From Actinomycetes bacterium (GTDB lineage Bacteria > Actinomycetota > Acidimicrobiia > Acidimicrobiales > Ilumatobacteraceae): 50,500 nucleotides of DNA. The DNA lies in NCBI GenBank assembly GCA_025356335.1, contig JANXUF010000117.1, forward strand, positions 1 to 50,500, in the 5' to 3' direction. Both the position numbers and the translations under genes were made by a program. Positions 8,227 through 16,880 of this stretch are shown here, in pieces (the first letter of the stretch is position 1; the number at the start of each line of letters is the position of its first letter). The notes under the pieces were generated by a model, which searched no databases, was not told where the DNA came from, and was given only the letters and a program-made list of their open reading frames with translations.

Positions 8227-9314
8227 GCGTGCTCGCTGGAATGCATGCGCCGGCGCTCCTTTTCGGTGTGCCGATCGACGACACGACGATGGAGGGGACA
8301 CTTGACGCCGTCGGCGAACTCGTCGTGCGAGGCCGAGGCCAAGAACGCACGCATCAGGTGGCAACGGTCAATGTCGACTTTCTCGTCAATGCTTTGGCCG
8401 ACGAGTCGATTCGGAGCATCTTGCAACGTGCCGACCTCTGCATCGCCGACGGCATGCCGGTCGTGTGGGGAGCGCGCGCCTGCGGCATGCCTTTGACCGA
8501 ACGTGTCGCCGGGGCCGACCTCGTACCGGCGCTGGCCGAGCGGGCAGCGACGACCGGCTGGAAAGTTCACCTCTTCGGATCTGCTGCGGGCACGGCCGAG
8601 CGCGCATGCGAACTCCTGCTCGCCCGTTATCCGGGAGCGGCGATCACCGCCGACTGCGGGCCGATGTTCGCTGATATGGGCAGCATCGACGAGAACGTGA
8701 TCGATGGCATCGCAGCCATCGATCCGGACATTCTCTGTGTCGCACTCGGCAATCCGAAACAGGAGCGCTTCATCGAGGCCTACCGCGGCCGGCTGCGCAC
8801 CCCTGTCATGATCGGCATCGGTGGAAGCCTCGACATGCTGGTCGGCGACAAGAAGCGGGCTCCGGGTTGGTTACAGCGCGTCGGCCTCGAGTGGGTGTTC
8901 CGCGCTGCGCAGGAGCCAAGCAGGCTGGGGCGACGCTACGCACGTGACGCATACGTGTTCTTTCCGGAGCTCGCCTCGTCGATGCGTGCTCTCCGCCGTG
9001 AGCGGGGCGAGGCGTCATTCGACCTTGCGATTTCCGATCGTTCGGTCACCATTTCTCCGTCTTTGGGTCGGGTTGCGCACGTCGAGACGCTGACGCGAGC
9101 GAACGCTGCGCTGTTCGGGGGAGCACCGCTCGAACTCGACCTCGGCACCAGCGACGCGCTCACCCTCCCGGCGCTGACGCATCTGGTGGGCTTGATCCGC
9201 ATGGCGCGACGGGCGGGCTCGGCGATCGGCGGAACATGCTCTGGAGCGATCACCGTGCAGGCCGCAGCCCTCGGCATCGCTATGTTGCTGGAGCCCGTAC
9301 CGTCGGTGACGTGA
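8223..9314 (+). CDS. WecG/TagA/CpsF glycosyltransferase with C-terminal STAS-like domain
   Basis: 363 residues; ATG overlaps the GT2 stop. Residues about 10-245 are a GT26 (WecG/TagA/CpsF) domain: ATVNVDFLVNA (47-57), ADGMPVVW (75-82) with the catalytic Asp76, FGSAAGTAE (118-126) and GNPKQE (176-181). Such enzymes add N-acetylmannosamine, its uronate or related sugars to a lipid-linked acceptor. The protein runs about 110 residues beyond the family's usual end. The tail LELDLGTSDALTLPALTHLV...MARRAG (303-332) has the strand-helix pattern of a STAS domain, but the phospho-acceptor Ser region (usually DSSG) is DALT. The start at 8223 was chosen over an upstream frame lying inside the GT2 gene. 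Confidence 0.9.
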   Translation: MSVLAGMHAPALLFGVPIDDTTMEGTLDAVGELVVRGRGQERTHQVATVNVDFLVNALADESIRSILQRADLCIADGMPVVWGARACGMPLTERVAGADLVPALAERAATTGWKVHLFGSAAGTAERACELLLARYPGAAITADCGPMFADMGSIDENVIDGIAAIDPDILCVALGNPKQERFIEAYRGRLRTPVMIGIGGSLDMLVGDKKRAPGWLQRVGLEWVFRAAQEPSRLGRRYARDAYVFFPELASSMRALRRERGEASFDLAISDRSVTISPSLGRVAHVETLTRANAALFGGAPLELDLGTSDALTLPALTHLVGLIRMARRAGSAIGGTCSGAITVQAAALGIAMLLEPVPSVT

Positions 9315-9922
9315 TGCACCGCAGGCCATTCACGGTGTGCTCGGGTCCGATCTACAGTGCGCAGAAGGGCCGTGCTCGAACGCGGTAGCGTTCGCAGCCG
9401 TGCTCGTGATCCTGCTGCATCCCCTTCGCTCGCCGGAGTTGACTGGAGGGTCTGTTCGCGGTAACCGCACATCGCTGCAGCTTCGAATTGCTCGATGGCG
9501 TGATCAAGGTCAACGACCAGCAGTTCGGGCAGGTCACCCTGAAGGCCCGGCAGGCAGCCGGCGGAACACGCGAAGGCGACATCATCGCCTCCTGGAGCCT
9601 CACGTTCACGGCGCGCACGGACGATCTCAGAGACTCCCCGTCGCTCGAGGTACCCAAGCGTCTGATCGCCGACAGAGCGACGATCAATGCCTTCGATTCC
9701 GCCGACTCCGGCGCGAAGCCAGGGCTTCCAAGCGCGATCACCGTGTGCGCCCGCACGAATGGCGTCAGGCTGACTCCTCGTATCAGGTCATCGGGCGCGG
9801 ATGCCGGCATTTCGTGCCGGTCGTGCCCTGGGTGAGTTCGACGTTATGGAGCGATGCGACCATTGGCCTGCGCACCGAGGTCGGGCGGACGCCTGCGCGC
9901 TCCTCAGCCTTGGAGGAAATCG
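9315..9922. other. 608-bp stretch without a recognised gene
   Basis: Open frames exist on both strands, but none is recognisable. The best is a plus-strand frame from TTG 9488 to 9835 (SFELLDGVIKVNDQQFGQ just upstream and after it), which looks protein-like for about 80 codons and then becomes poor. It may be a relic of a gene that once lay between the WecG and GT4 genes. No clear promoter or hairpin was seen. Confidence 0.4.
9912..9916 (+). promoter_or_regulatory. Ribosome-binding site supporting a TTG start
   Basis: GGAGG lies 6 nt upstream of TTG 9923. The alternative ATG at 9941 has no comparable site, so the TTG is preferred for the following GT4. Confidence 0.6.
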
Positions 9923-11206
9923 TTGCTTTCGCCGAGTGACATGGTCGCCGTTCTGAGACAACGATTGCAAGCGTTGCGGCGGCTCCGAACTCGCGATCGA
10001 GCGGCAACAGACGATCGTCTTCGCGTGCTGTTCGTCAACACTGCCAAGAATCCCCCCATCGGAGCGGGTCCATGGCTTCATGCGCAGACACTGCGCAACC
10101 TGGACAAGCTGCGCTTCGAGTTGCATGTCGCCTGCGCAACGGGAACGACAGCGGTTCCCGCTCCGATGCTCGGGCTGGTGGACAACATCCCCGGGGTGAC
10201 GGTGCACCAAACGGATTTCGGGGCCGATCATCTCCGAGAGACGTTTTCTGGCTCGCGACGCCGGAAATTGTCAGCCGGGCTGGCGGTGTTCCCGATCGCA
10301 GCCAGCTTCATCCGTCTTGCGTACTTCGCCCGCCGCCATCACATAGATATCGTGTACACCGACGAGCGGGCGCGCGACGCTCTCGCAAGCACACTGATCG
10401 CTTCGCTGTCCGGCGCCAAGTGCGTGATCCACATGCACGTCGCCTATGGCGGCTGGATGAGCTCCAGCGTTGCGTGGTCGCTACGACGTGCCGACGGGAT
10501 CATCGCCATCTCGCACTTCGTTGAGCGCTCGCTGCTCGACGATGGGCGCCCCCCCGAACGCCTTCATCTCGTGCCCAACGCCATAGGCGTCGAGCAATGG
10601 CAGCCGGGCGTCGGTCGGGACGCGATTCGGCGAGAGTTCGGCATCGCAGGAGATGCTCCGGTCTTCACAACGGTATGCCGACTGATCGCCGGCAAAGGAG
10701 CGGACGATCTGATCCGTGCGCTGGGGCTCATCGTGCACGATCTGCCGGACGCGCGGCTCATCATCGTCGGCGCGGAGCAGACGCCCGGCTATCGAGCCTC
10801 GTTGGAGGCCTTGGCTACCGAAGTCGGTGTTTCCGACCGAGTCATTCTGACCGGCCGCCGGGCAGATGTCAGCGCGATACTCGCCGCAAGTGATGCCTTC
10901 GCAATGCCGTCGATCGGCGAGCCGTTCGGACTCGCTTACCTCGAAGCGATGGCGATGTGCCTTCCCGTGGTTGGGTACGTTTCTGGCGCTACCGCCGAGG
11001 TGATCGACGACGGGGTGACCGGGCTGCTCAGTCGCGTCGGCGATGTCGCCGGACTCGCCGAACACCTGTCATTGCTGTTGAGTAACCCGGAACAGCGGTC
11101 GACAATGGGCTTGCGTGGCCGTGAGATTGTCGAAACTCGCTTCACGGCGCCGCTCATGGCCGCAGCGACAGCGGCCGTGTTTCGCGCCGTCGCCGGCAGG
11201 GACTGA
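9923..11206 (+). CDS. Glycosyltransferase family 4
   Basis: 427 residues from TTG 9923 (GGAGG 6 nt upstream); ATG 9941 is the alternative. The N-terminal Rossmann half starts at LRVLFVNTAKNPP. The C-terminal half has VCRLIAGKGADDLI (donor-site Lys) and the E-x7-E motif in EPFGLAYLEAMA, followed by VSGATAEVIDDGVTGLL, as in GT4 retaining enzymes using NDP-sugars. It is probably a cytoplasmic, membrane-associated enzyme extending the lipid-linked repeat unit. It is closely similar in layout to the GT4 at 13161 (matching segments around SGAKCVIHMHV and IIAISHFVERS), so the two look like paralogues separated by the dead PKS/NRPS region. Confidence 0.9.
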   Translation: MLSPSDMVAVLRQRLQALRRLRTRDRAATDDRLRVLFVNTAKNPPIGAGPWLHAQTLRNLDKLRFELHVACATGTTAVPAPMLGLVDNIPGVTVHQTDFGADHLRETFSGSRRRKLSAGLAVFPIAASFIRLAYFARRHHIDIVYTDERARDALASTLIASLSGAKCVIHMHVAYGGWMSSSVAWSLRRADGIIAISHFVERSLLDDGRPPERLHLVPNAIGVEQWQPGVGRDAIRREFGIAGDAPVFTTVCRLIAGKGADDLIRALGLIVHDLPDARLIIVGAEQTPGYRASLEALATEVGVSDRVILTGRRADVSAILAASDAFAMPSIGEPFGLAYLEAMAMCLPVVGYVSGATAEVIDDGVTGLLSRVGDVAGLAEHLSLLLSNPEQRSTMGLRGREIVETRFTAPLMAAATAAVFRAVAGRD

Positions 11207-11222
11207 CGCCGCCTCCGGCCTA

Positions 11223-12043
11223 TCAGTCCACTGTTGCGCTGTCGACGAGTCCGCCGGAGGACCGCTGCGACACTTTGCTGGCGGAGTCGTGCCGAACCTC
11301 GAACCGATGCCGGACCACGAGCATCACGTACGCGAAGTTCTCCGCCCGAAATCGCCGGACGCGGCTTGCGGCCACTGGTGTCGAGACGGCCGGCGGAAAG
11401 GTGTCAAGCAGGATGACGACGGGCACGTGATCGCCCGTAGCAGTCGCCTGCCGTGCCATCTCGAAGGCGATAGTCCATCCCCGCTGAGGAGACTTCGGCA
11501 GGCGAGGTGCACAGCTCGAAGCGCCGAACGGCACGCCGTTTGCACGTTGAAGCTCGGCCTGCGCAGGCCAAGCTCGTACGAAACGCGCGTCGCCAGAAAG
11601 TTCGTCTCATTCCGCTGTGCCGGATGAGCCATTCGCCCACTGACGACTTCATCCGGCGGCTCGCCAGCACGTTCTTGAACATGCACTCGCTGAGGTCGCA
11701 CGAGGCGACACCCCAGCAAGGCCTTCGTTCGATTCACCGACGTAGCGGCGTTCTCAAATGCCTGCCACGGCGTCTCGAGGAAATCCGGTGCTGTCGATCA
11801 AACACGGCGCCGTCCCGGGGACTCATGCCCCAGACGCAGCGTCGAACTGATCGATGCCGTTCAGACGTCCCGCAGCGCGAACATAGTTCGGGTCTCGGAG
11901 ATTCTCCAGCGTCTCCCCGCCGGCGATCAACTCGTCATCGGTGAGCACATCGATCGACGCGACGCCGTCGCGGAGATCCATCCAGAAGTCTTCGATGTTT
12001 GCTCAACCCGGAAAGCGGTCGGAGATACCGATGATCGCCACGT
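11223..12043 (-). pseudogene. Decayed type I PKS fragment: ketosynthase joined to a thioesterase
   Basis: Reading down the minus strand from 12043, VAIIGISDRFPG, then NIEDFWMDLRDGVASIDVLT and NLRDPNYVRAAGRLNGID are the start of a ketosynthase. It is broken by an in-frame stop after FPG and by frameshifts near 11835 and 11790. It resumes as ETNFLATRVSYELGLRR and PSFNVQTACRSALRAVHLAC, which includes the catalytic Cys region. Near 11488 it passes directly into GWTIAFEMARQ and VVILLDTFPP, part of a type I thioesterase lacking its GxSxG. All modules between KS and TE are missing, so a large internal deletion occurred. Confidence 0.85.
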
Positions 12044-12161
12044 GAGCGGAAAAATCACGCTCGCCTTGTGTGATGGATTCGGCGTGCCTCGTTGCATCGG
12101 TTAGCGTTTCCCGCGTCCCGGGTCGTGCCATCGCTTGAAGTCGCAATGATAACGTGCTGCG

Positions 12162-13156
12162 ATGCCCGGTGCAGCGGTCGTTGACGCGTCACCCCTCACC
12201 CGTCTGCAGCACGGGATGGTGTTCCACACGGAGGGCCTCGCTATCGGCGCCGACGTCGAGCACATGGTTATCGAATTGGACAAGCGTTCGCGATGTATTG
12301 CGGGACAACCCGCCTGTGCTGCGGGTCAATGGCATTCGCAATGCTCGGTTGGTGCGCGAGTTGGCGCTGTTCGGGGCGATCTCGACGAATTCGGGCACAG
12401 GTTTGGCATCGATGGCAGACGTGAGGAGTGAGTTTCCAGCTGCCATTGCGGCGATGAACCCGAGCGAGCTGCGGACAATCGACGACCGCTACGAGGCGAC
12501 CACAACATGGTCACAGCCGGGCTTGGACCGCTTCGACGTCGTGCTCCAATCACGCACTGCGCCGGCAGCGCCGACCGTCCCCGCTACGCACATCGACGCC
12601 GCCGTCGATTTCACTTCGTGTGCGAACGAGCCCGCACGTCGGGTGTCCACGCTGCTCGCTCTGGACTTGCGGAACGCGCTCCGGGAGACAGTGCCCGGCT
12701 ACATGATTGCGACGGCCTTCGTCGAACTTGCGTCGTTGCCGCGAACGCCGAACGGCAAGATCGATCGCAACGCATTGCCCAAGCCGGACAGCGGGCGAAC
12801 CGAGGAGTCAGTCGACGCAGTCGCCCCGGAGAATGATCTAGAGGCTGCGATCGCACTGATGTGGCGTGAGATGCTCGGCCCCGACAGCGTCCGGAGTGGA
12901 GACGAACCTCTTCGACTTCGGCGCCAACTCGCTGACGATGGTGCGTGTCAGCACTCGCCTCGCGGAGGTTCTTCACCGACGGGTCTCCGTCGTGGACATG
13001 TTCCAGTTCTCGACGATTCGTGCGCTCGCCGGTCATCTCGGCGCTGGCGTGGCCGAGCAGGCAGCGTCGTTGCAACAGAGCGACGAGCGCACCACTGGAC
13101 GACGCGATGCGATGCAGCGACGCGGCCAGACCCGGCGACATCCCCGAACAGAGTGA
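12162..13156 (+). pseudogene. Decayed NRPS fragment: condensation start, methyltransferase end, adenylation end, carrier domain
   Basis: VDASPLTRLQHGMVFHT (from about 12180) is the beginning of a condensation domain. After a frame change near 12290, NPPVLRVNGIRNARLVREL and the segment ending LDRFDVVLQSR match the C-terminal part of an NRPS N-methyltransferase. Then VPGYMIATAFVELASLP and RTPNGKIDRNALPKP give the adenylation A10 motif (NGKIDR). After another frameshift near 12893 comes a carrier domain with NLFDFGANSLTMVRVSTRL, keeping the attachment Ser. Missing domain cores plus two frame changes make this a relic. It ends 5 bp before the next GT4 start. Confidence 0.85.
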
Positions 13157-13160
13157 CAGC

Positions 13161-14402
13161 ATGTTTCCCGACGTGACCTCGCGGCGAAGCGGCGCATACG
13201 CTGATGGTTCGATGAGACGCCGACGATCTGTTGACCGCGTCCTTTTCATTCAGTCGTCCACATCGTTCGTCGCCGACGCGCAGGTGCACGCAAGTCTCTG
13301 CGAGCATCTGCCGGCGTTGGGCATCACCGTGCATGTCGCGATCAACCCTGGACCTGTCGGACGGCCGTCCAAGTCCTTCGAGGCGTTCTCCGCCATCCCA
13401 GTAGCACACGTCCGGCCAACGCGATTCGGTGTCCCGCTTGTCGGAGGCGGGTGGTGGGCCAAGGCGAAGGTCGCTGTCCTGACTATTCCGGCGTTCATCG
13501 GAGCAGTCGTCGGCCTGACTCGCTACGTTCGTCGCCACGAAATCGGCGTTGTCCATTGCACGGAGAAGACCCGGGAGACGGTGATCGGATTCATCGTCGC
13601 CCGCCTGTCGGGCGCACGGCTCGTTGTGCACCTGCATGTCAAAGTCGAGGACTGGTTCAGCATGCCCAGCAAGTGGGTGCTTGGCCACGTCGACCAACTG
13701 ATCGCCATCTCCGAATTCGTTGCTGGGTCAGCTGTGGAGATGGGGTATCGGCCTGCGTCGATATCGGTTGCGCTCAATGCGTTGACGTCACCCGTAGAAG
13801 GGTTCCGACGACAGCCAGCAGATCGAGACTGGGTGGTCAACGAGTTCGGAGCCGATCCTGACGCCGCAGTGCTTTGCATCGCAGCGCGACTGAATCCGTG
13901 GAAGGGGCACCGATACCTTTTCGAAGCGCTGGCGAAGATCTCGAAGTCTCATCCGAACTTCGTCCTCCTGGCAATCGGCAGAGACGACAGCGGAATCCTC
14001 GACGAACTGCGCGCCGCGACCGTGGCGCTTGGCATCGATCAGCGAGTGAGATTTGCCGGCTATCGAGACGACGCGGCGCGCGTGATCCGTTCCAGCGACG
14101 TCTTCGTCATGCCGAGCGCCGAGGAGCCCTTCGGCCTGGTGTATATCGAGGCAATGGCAGCGGAGCGACCCGTCGTTGCGTTCCGCAGCGGGGGTGCTCA
14201 GGAGATCGTTCTCGACGGCGTCACCGGCTTGTTGGCGCCAATCAACGACGTGGACGCTCTGGCGGAACGCTTGCTCCTGCTGCTCGACGACTCAGAACTC
14301 GGCGAGCGCCTCGGCACTGCGGGCCGAGCACGTGTGCTCGAACATTTCCTGCCAGACCGGTTGGCCGCCGACGTTGCGGCCATCTATCGCTCGCTCGAAT
14401 GA
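13161..14402 (+). CDS. Glycosyltransferase family 4
   Basis: 413 residues from ATG 13161; ATG 13212 (MRRRRSVDRVLF) would give a protein 17 residues shorter and is equally plausible. The Rossmann N-terminus VDRVLFIQSS, the donor-site segment IAARLNPWKGHRYLF and the E-x7-E motif in EEPFGLVYIEAMAAERPVV are all present. Probably adds a sugar to the lipid-linked glycan in the cytoplasm. The frame stays open upstream into the NRPS relic, but that part is not a GT. Paralogue of the GT4 at 9923 judging from shared segments such as LSGARLVVHLHV and LIAISEFV. Convergent with the transglycosylase gene, 24 bp apart. Confidence 0.9.
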   Translation: MFPDVTSRRSGAYADGSMRRRRSVDRVLFIQSSTSFVADAQVHASLCEHLPALGITVHVAINPGPVGRPSKSFEAFSAIPVAHVRPTRFGVPLVGGGWWAKAKVAVLTIPAFIGAVVGLTRYVRRHEIGVVHCTEKTRETVIGFIVARLSGARLVVHLHVKVEDWFSMPSKWVLGHVDQLIAISEFVAGSAVEMGYRPASISVALNALTSPVEGFRRQPADRDWVVNEFGADPDAAVLCIAARLNPWKGHRYLFEALAKISKSHPNFVLLAIGRDDSGILDELRAATVALGIDQRVRFAGYRDDAARVIRSSDVFVMPSAEEPFGLVYIEAMAAERPVVAFRSGGAQEIVLDGVTGLLAPINDVDALAERLLLLLDDSELGERLGTAGRARVLEHFLPDRLAADVAAIYRSLE

Positions 14403-14426
14403 GCCTCGCCGCAGCATCGCCTGGTC

Positions 14427-15257
14427 TCAGAACCCCGGCTTCTGCCACACCCGCTGATTGAGAATGTCCTGCACTGCCGTAACGTACGTATCGGCCTCTG
14501 CCGTGTGCCAACGGCCGGCGAACCACAGGCCCACGCAACCCCACAGGTCGCCGGCGCTGTAGGGATTGCCGCCGACGGTATTCAACCATGTCTCGTTTCC
14601 CTCGAAACATGACCGACGAGCTGCGAGCGCTTCGTCGAGGTTGTAGGCCGAAGAATTCGTCGCCATCGGAAAAGAAGCGCCCCAGTAGGGATAACGGACC
14701 TGCATCAGACCAATCGACTCTGGGCATTGTCCTGAGCGCCCATCGGTGCCGGGCGGGTGCCCAGGAACGCAACGCGACGAATCCGTGGTGAAGTCGCCGG
14801 CGGCGGACTGGTTCCACGACGACTCCTTATACGTTTGCGCCCGCACGATGTCCTCGTCGATTCCCCACTTGCACGCCTCCCATTGGATGATCTCGTCGGT
14901 CGTGCCGGCGAAGTCTCCATCGACCCTGGCGAAGAAACCGGACTGTGCGGCGCCGTTCCCCTTGGTGCGGTTGAACACGGCATTCCCCGGTCGGACCTCC
15001 GCCGCCGGGCGGACCAACGCAGCGCAGGTGGCATCACTCGGGAGCGCTGCGCCGACCGGAAGAGTCGAGAAGTGGGCGACGGGCGGTGGAAGCGCAGTGG
15101 TGGTCGTTGGGATCGGCACTCGGACGACGACGGGCGTCGTTCGCACTGGAGACGCAGCTCGCGGCTCGGCGGAGACTCCGCATCCTTTGACGAGCATCAG
15201 GCTGGCGGTGACAACGGCCACAGTCGGCGGACGAAAACTACTCAAGAGACGGAACAT
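14427..15257 (-). CDS. Secreted lytic transglycosylase-like protein (SLT/lysozyme fold), probable lipoprotein
   Basis: 276 residues. Hydrophobic leader with a lipobox-like LVKGC (Cys26), then a Pro/Thr-rich linker (to about 65). The catalytic region has AQTYKESSWNQ (Glu145 as general acid) and SIGLMQVRYPYWG about 35 residues later, the E...S-x-GLMQ pattern of soluble lytic transglycosylases. Extra Cys residues (in SRCVPGH, GQCPES, RRSCFEG, LWGCVG) suggest disulphides outside the cell. Likely cuts glycan strands to let polysaccharide or secreted proteins through the wall. The -2 position of the lipobox is Lys, so lipidation is not certain. A TATATT sits 7 nt before the ATG, so a leaderless transcript is possible. 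Confidence 0.78.
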   Translation of the reverse strand: MFRLLSSFRPPTVAVVTASLMLVKGCGVSAEPRAASPVRTTPVVVRVPIPTTTTALPPPVAHFSTLPVGAALPSDATCAALVRPAAEVRPGNAVFNRTKGNGAAQSGFFARVDGDFAGTTDEIIQWEACKWGIDEDIVRAQTYKESSWNQSAAGDFTTDSSRCVPGHPPGTDGRSGQCPESIGLMQVRYPYWGASFPMATNSSAYNLDEALAARRSCFEGNETWLNTVGGNPYSAGDLWGCVGLWFAGRWHTAEADTYVTAVQDILNQRVWQKPGF

Positions 15258-15264
15258 TTCGCCA

Positions 15265-15270
15265 AATATA
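15265..15270 (-). promoter_or_regulatory. Possible -10 element before the transglycosylase gene
   Basis: TATATT on the minus strand, 7 nt before the ATG at 15257, would place transcription start at the start codon (leaderless). No good -35 hexamer is visible, so the call is weak. Confidence 0.25.
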
Positions 15271-15392
15271 ACGGATCGATGACAAACGTCCCGGTTTCGT
15301 CATCAAGATCTGCAGCGCCGCGGGGCCGACCGACAGCCACCGGCGTTCACACGGCCGCGCCTGTCCCCGATCCGTCGTTTTGAGGTCGGCGT

Positions 15393-16880
15393 TTAGCGGG
15401 ACGAATCGACGAGATGTCCGGCTGCACGAGCCGCCAGTGCCATCGCCGTCAACGTCGGATTCTTTTCCGGATTCGTCGTGAAGGTGCTGAGGTCGGCGAC
15501 GACGACATTCCGGGTGCGGTGCAGTCGGCTCCATTTGTCGACGACGCCGAACTCTGCGGACTCATGCATCCTCGCGGTGCCGCCGAAATGCACCGAAGCA
15601 CCCGGTCGAGGAGTCCAGTCGACGGGGAGCACCCTGACCGGGTTTCCAACCGCTGCAAAGACGGATTCGAAGCGTTCACGCACCGCGTGCAGTGTAGCCG
15701 ATGCCACATCGCTGTAGCGCATGCGAATATCGACGATCGGCGCCCCACCCGCATCGCCACCGTTCGGAACTAGCTGCACGCCCTGCACGTCTTCCGGAAC
15801 CATCGTGCTGAACACCTGCACGCCGAAGAGGCTGCTTTTGCGATGCGCCAACGCTTTCGGTCGCTGTCGTTGAGTCGCCATGCCGATCGTCGCCGACGAA
15901 CCACTCAGTGGTGTGCTGCCGGCGTACGGCTCGCGGGCCAAGTACAGCGGATGATCGACCATCGTCAGCGGTCGCTCGAAATCGACCATCCACCACTCTT
16001 TGGGATGATCGTGCAGGTAGCGTCCGACGAGGCCGCCGTCGTTGCCGAGCCCATTCGGATACGACCGCGATGTCGAATTCAGCAATACCCGGGTCGAATC
16101 GATAGTTCCTGCGGCGAGCACGATGGCTCTGGCGCGCATCGTCTGGCGGCGCATGGTCGCCACATCGACGTACTCGACACCGGTCGCCTCGTCCCCACTG
16201 TCGGAGACCAGCAGGCGATCGACACGAGCACCGAGCCGCAATTCGAACGAGGCGGACTGCTCGAGCGGTTTGACGATCACGTGGTAGCTGTTGAACTCCG
16301 AACCGCGACGTGCGAGCATCCAGCGACCTCCCCGCGCCAGGGGCAACACCGTGAGCTGTGGCGCGTCCATCGAGTCTCCCAGCGCCTGCCAGTCAGGTGG
16401 CGAGCTGATGCGGTAGCGGGCACGCCCGGCAGGGAGAACGGGAAGTGAGACTTCCGGTCCGGTGATCTTCAGCAGATCCTCGACCATGCCGTAGAACGGG
16501 ACGAGATCGTCGTAGCTCACCGGCCAGGCGAACCGAGCATCCAGGCGACCTCCGTCGGAGAAATCCTCAGGCGCGAACCGAGGAACAGCGGCTGTCCAGT
16601 AATTCGACAAGCCGCCAGGACTCAGGCTGCTGAACCACTCGGTCGACGGATCGCCGAGGGAGCGGTGACGTGCGCTGAGCAACTCCTGTTGCGATCGCCA
16701 GCGCAAGAGCGTGTGGCCGCCAGCGCGCAGGATAACGCCCTTGGGCAGCTGCAGACCCGCCTCGAGCATGGTGACTCGAATGCCGGCGTCGACGAGCACC
16801 TTGGCCGCGATCGCCCCGCACGGCCCACTCCCGATGACGATGACGTGATCGTCGCCAGCTTCCGTCCGGTCAGGCAGCAT
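15393..16880 (-). CDS. GMC-family FAD-dependent oxidoreductase
   Basis: 495 residues from ATG 16880. The FAD-binding GSGPCG (17-22) and Glu40 at the end of the second strand form the Rossmann fold. HFGGTARM (from 431) and NPEKNPTLTAMALA (from 470) are the C-terminal GMC signature with the catalytic His and Asn region. Enzymes of this family oxidise alcohols of sugars, sterols or choline, or act as sugar dehydrogenases. The start overlaps the end of the aldo-keto reductase by 11 bp, so the two are co-translated. A longer frame upstream lies over that gene and was rejected. Sugar oxidation in repeat-unit synthesis or modification is likely; the substrate is unknown. Confidence 0.88.
   Translation of the reverse strand: MLPDRTEAGDDHVIVIGSGPCGAIAAKVLVDAGIRVTMLEAGLQLPKGVILRAGGHTLLRWRSQQELLSARHRSLGDPSTEWFSSLSPGGLSNYWTAAVPRFAPEDFSDGGRLDARFAWPVSYDDLVPFYGMVEDLLKITGPEVSLPVLPAGRARYRISSPPDWQALGDSMDAPQLTVLPLARGGRWMLARRGSEFNSYHVIVKPLEQSASFELRLGARVDRLLVSDSGDEATGVEYVDVATMRRQTMRARAIVLAAGTIDSTRVLLNSTSRSYPNGLGNDGGLVGRYLHDHPKEWWMVDFERPLTMVDHPLYLAREPYAGSTPLSGSSATIGMATQRQRPKALAHRKSSLFGVQVFSTMVPEDVQGVQLVPNGGDAGGAPIVDIRMRYSDVASATLHAVRERFESVFAAVGNPVRVLPVDWTPRPGASVHFGGTARMHESAEFGVVDKWSRLHRTRNVVVADLSTFTTNPEKNPTLTAMALAARAAGHLVDSSR

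Noticed and set aside
11207..13156. A working hybrid NRPS/PKS natural-product cluster
   Set aside because: Domains are truncated and out of frame, on both strands, and the core catalytic parts are missing, so only relics remain.
12945..13160. A 72-codon N-terminal extension of the second GT4
   Set aside because: It covers the NRPS carrier-domain relic in another frame, and the GT4 fold begins after ATG 13161.
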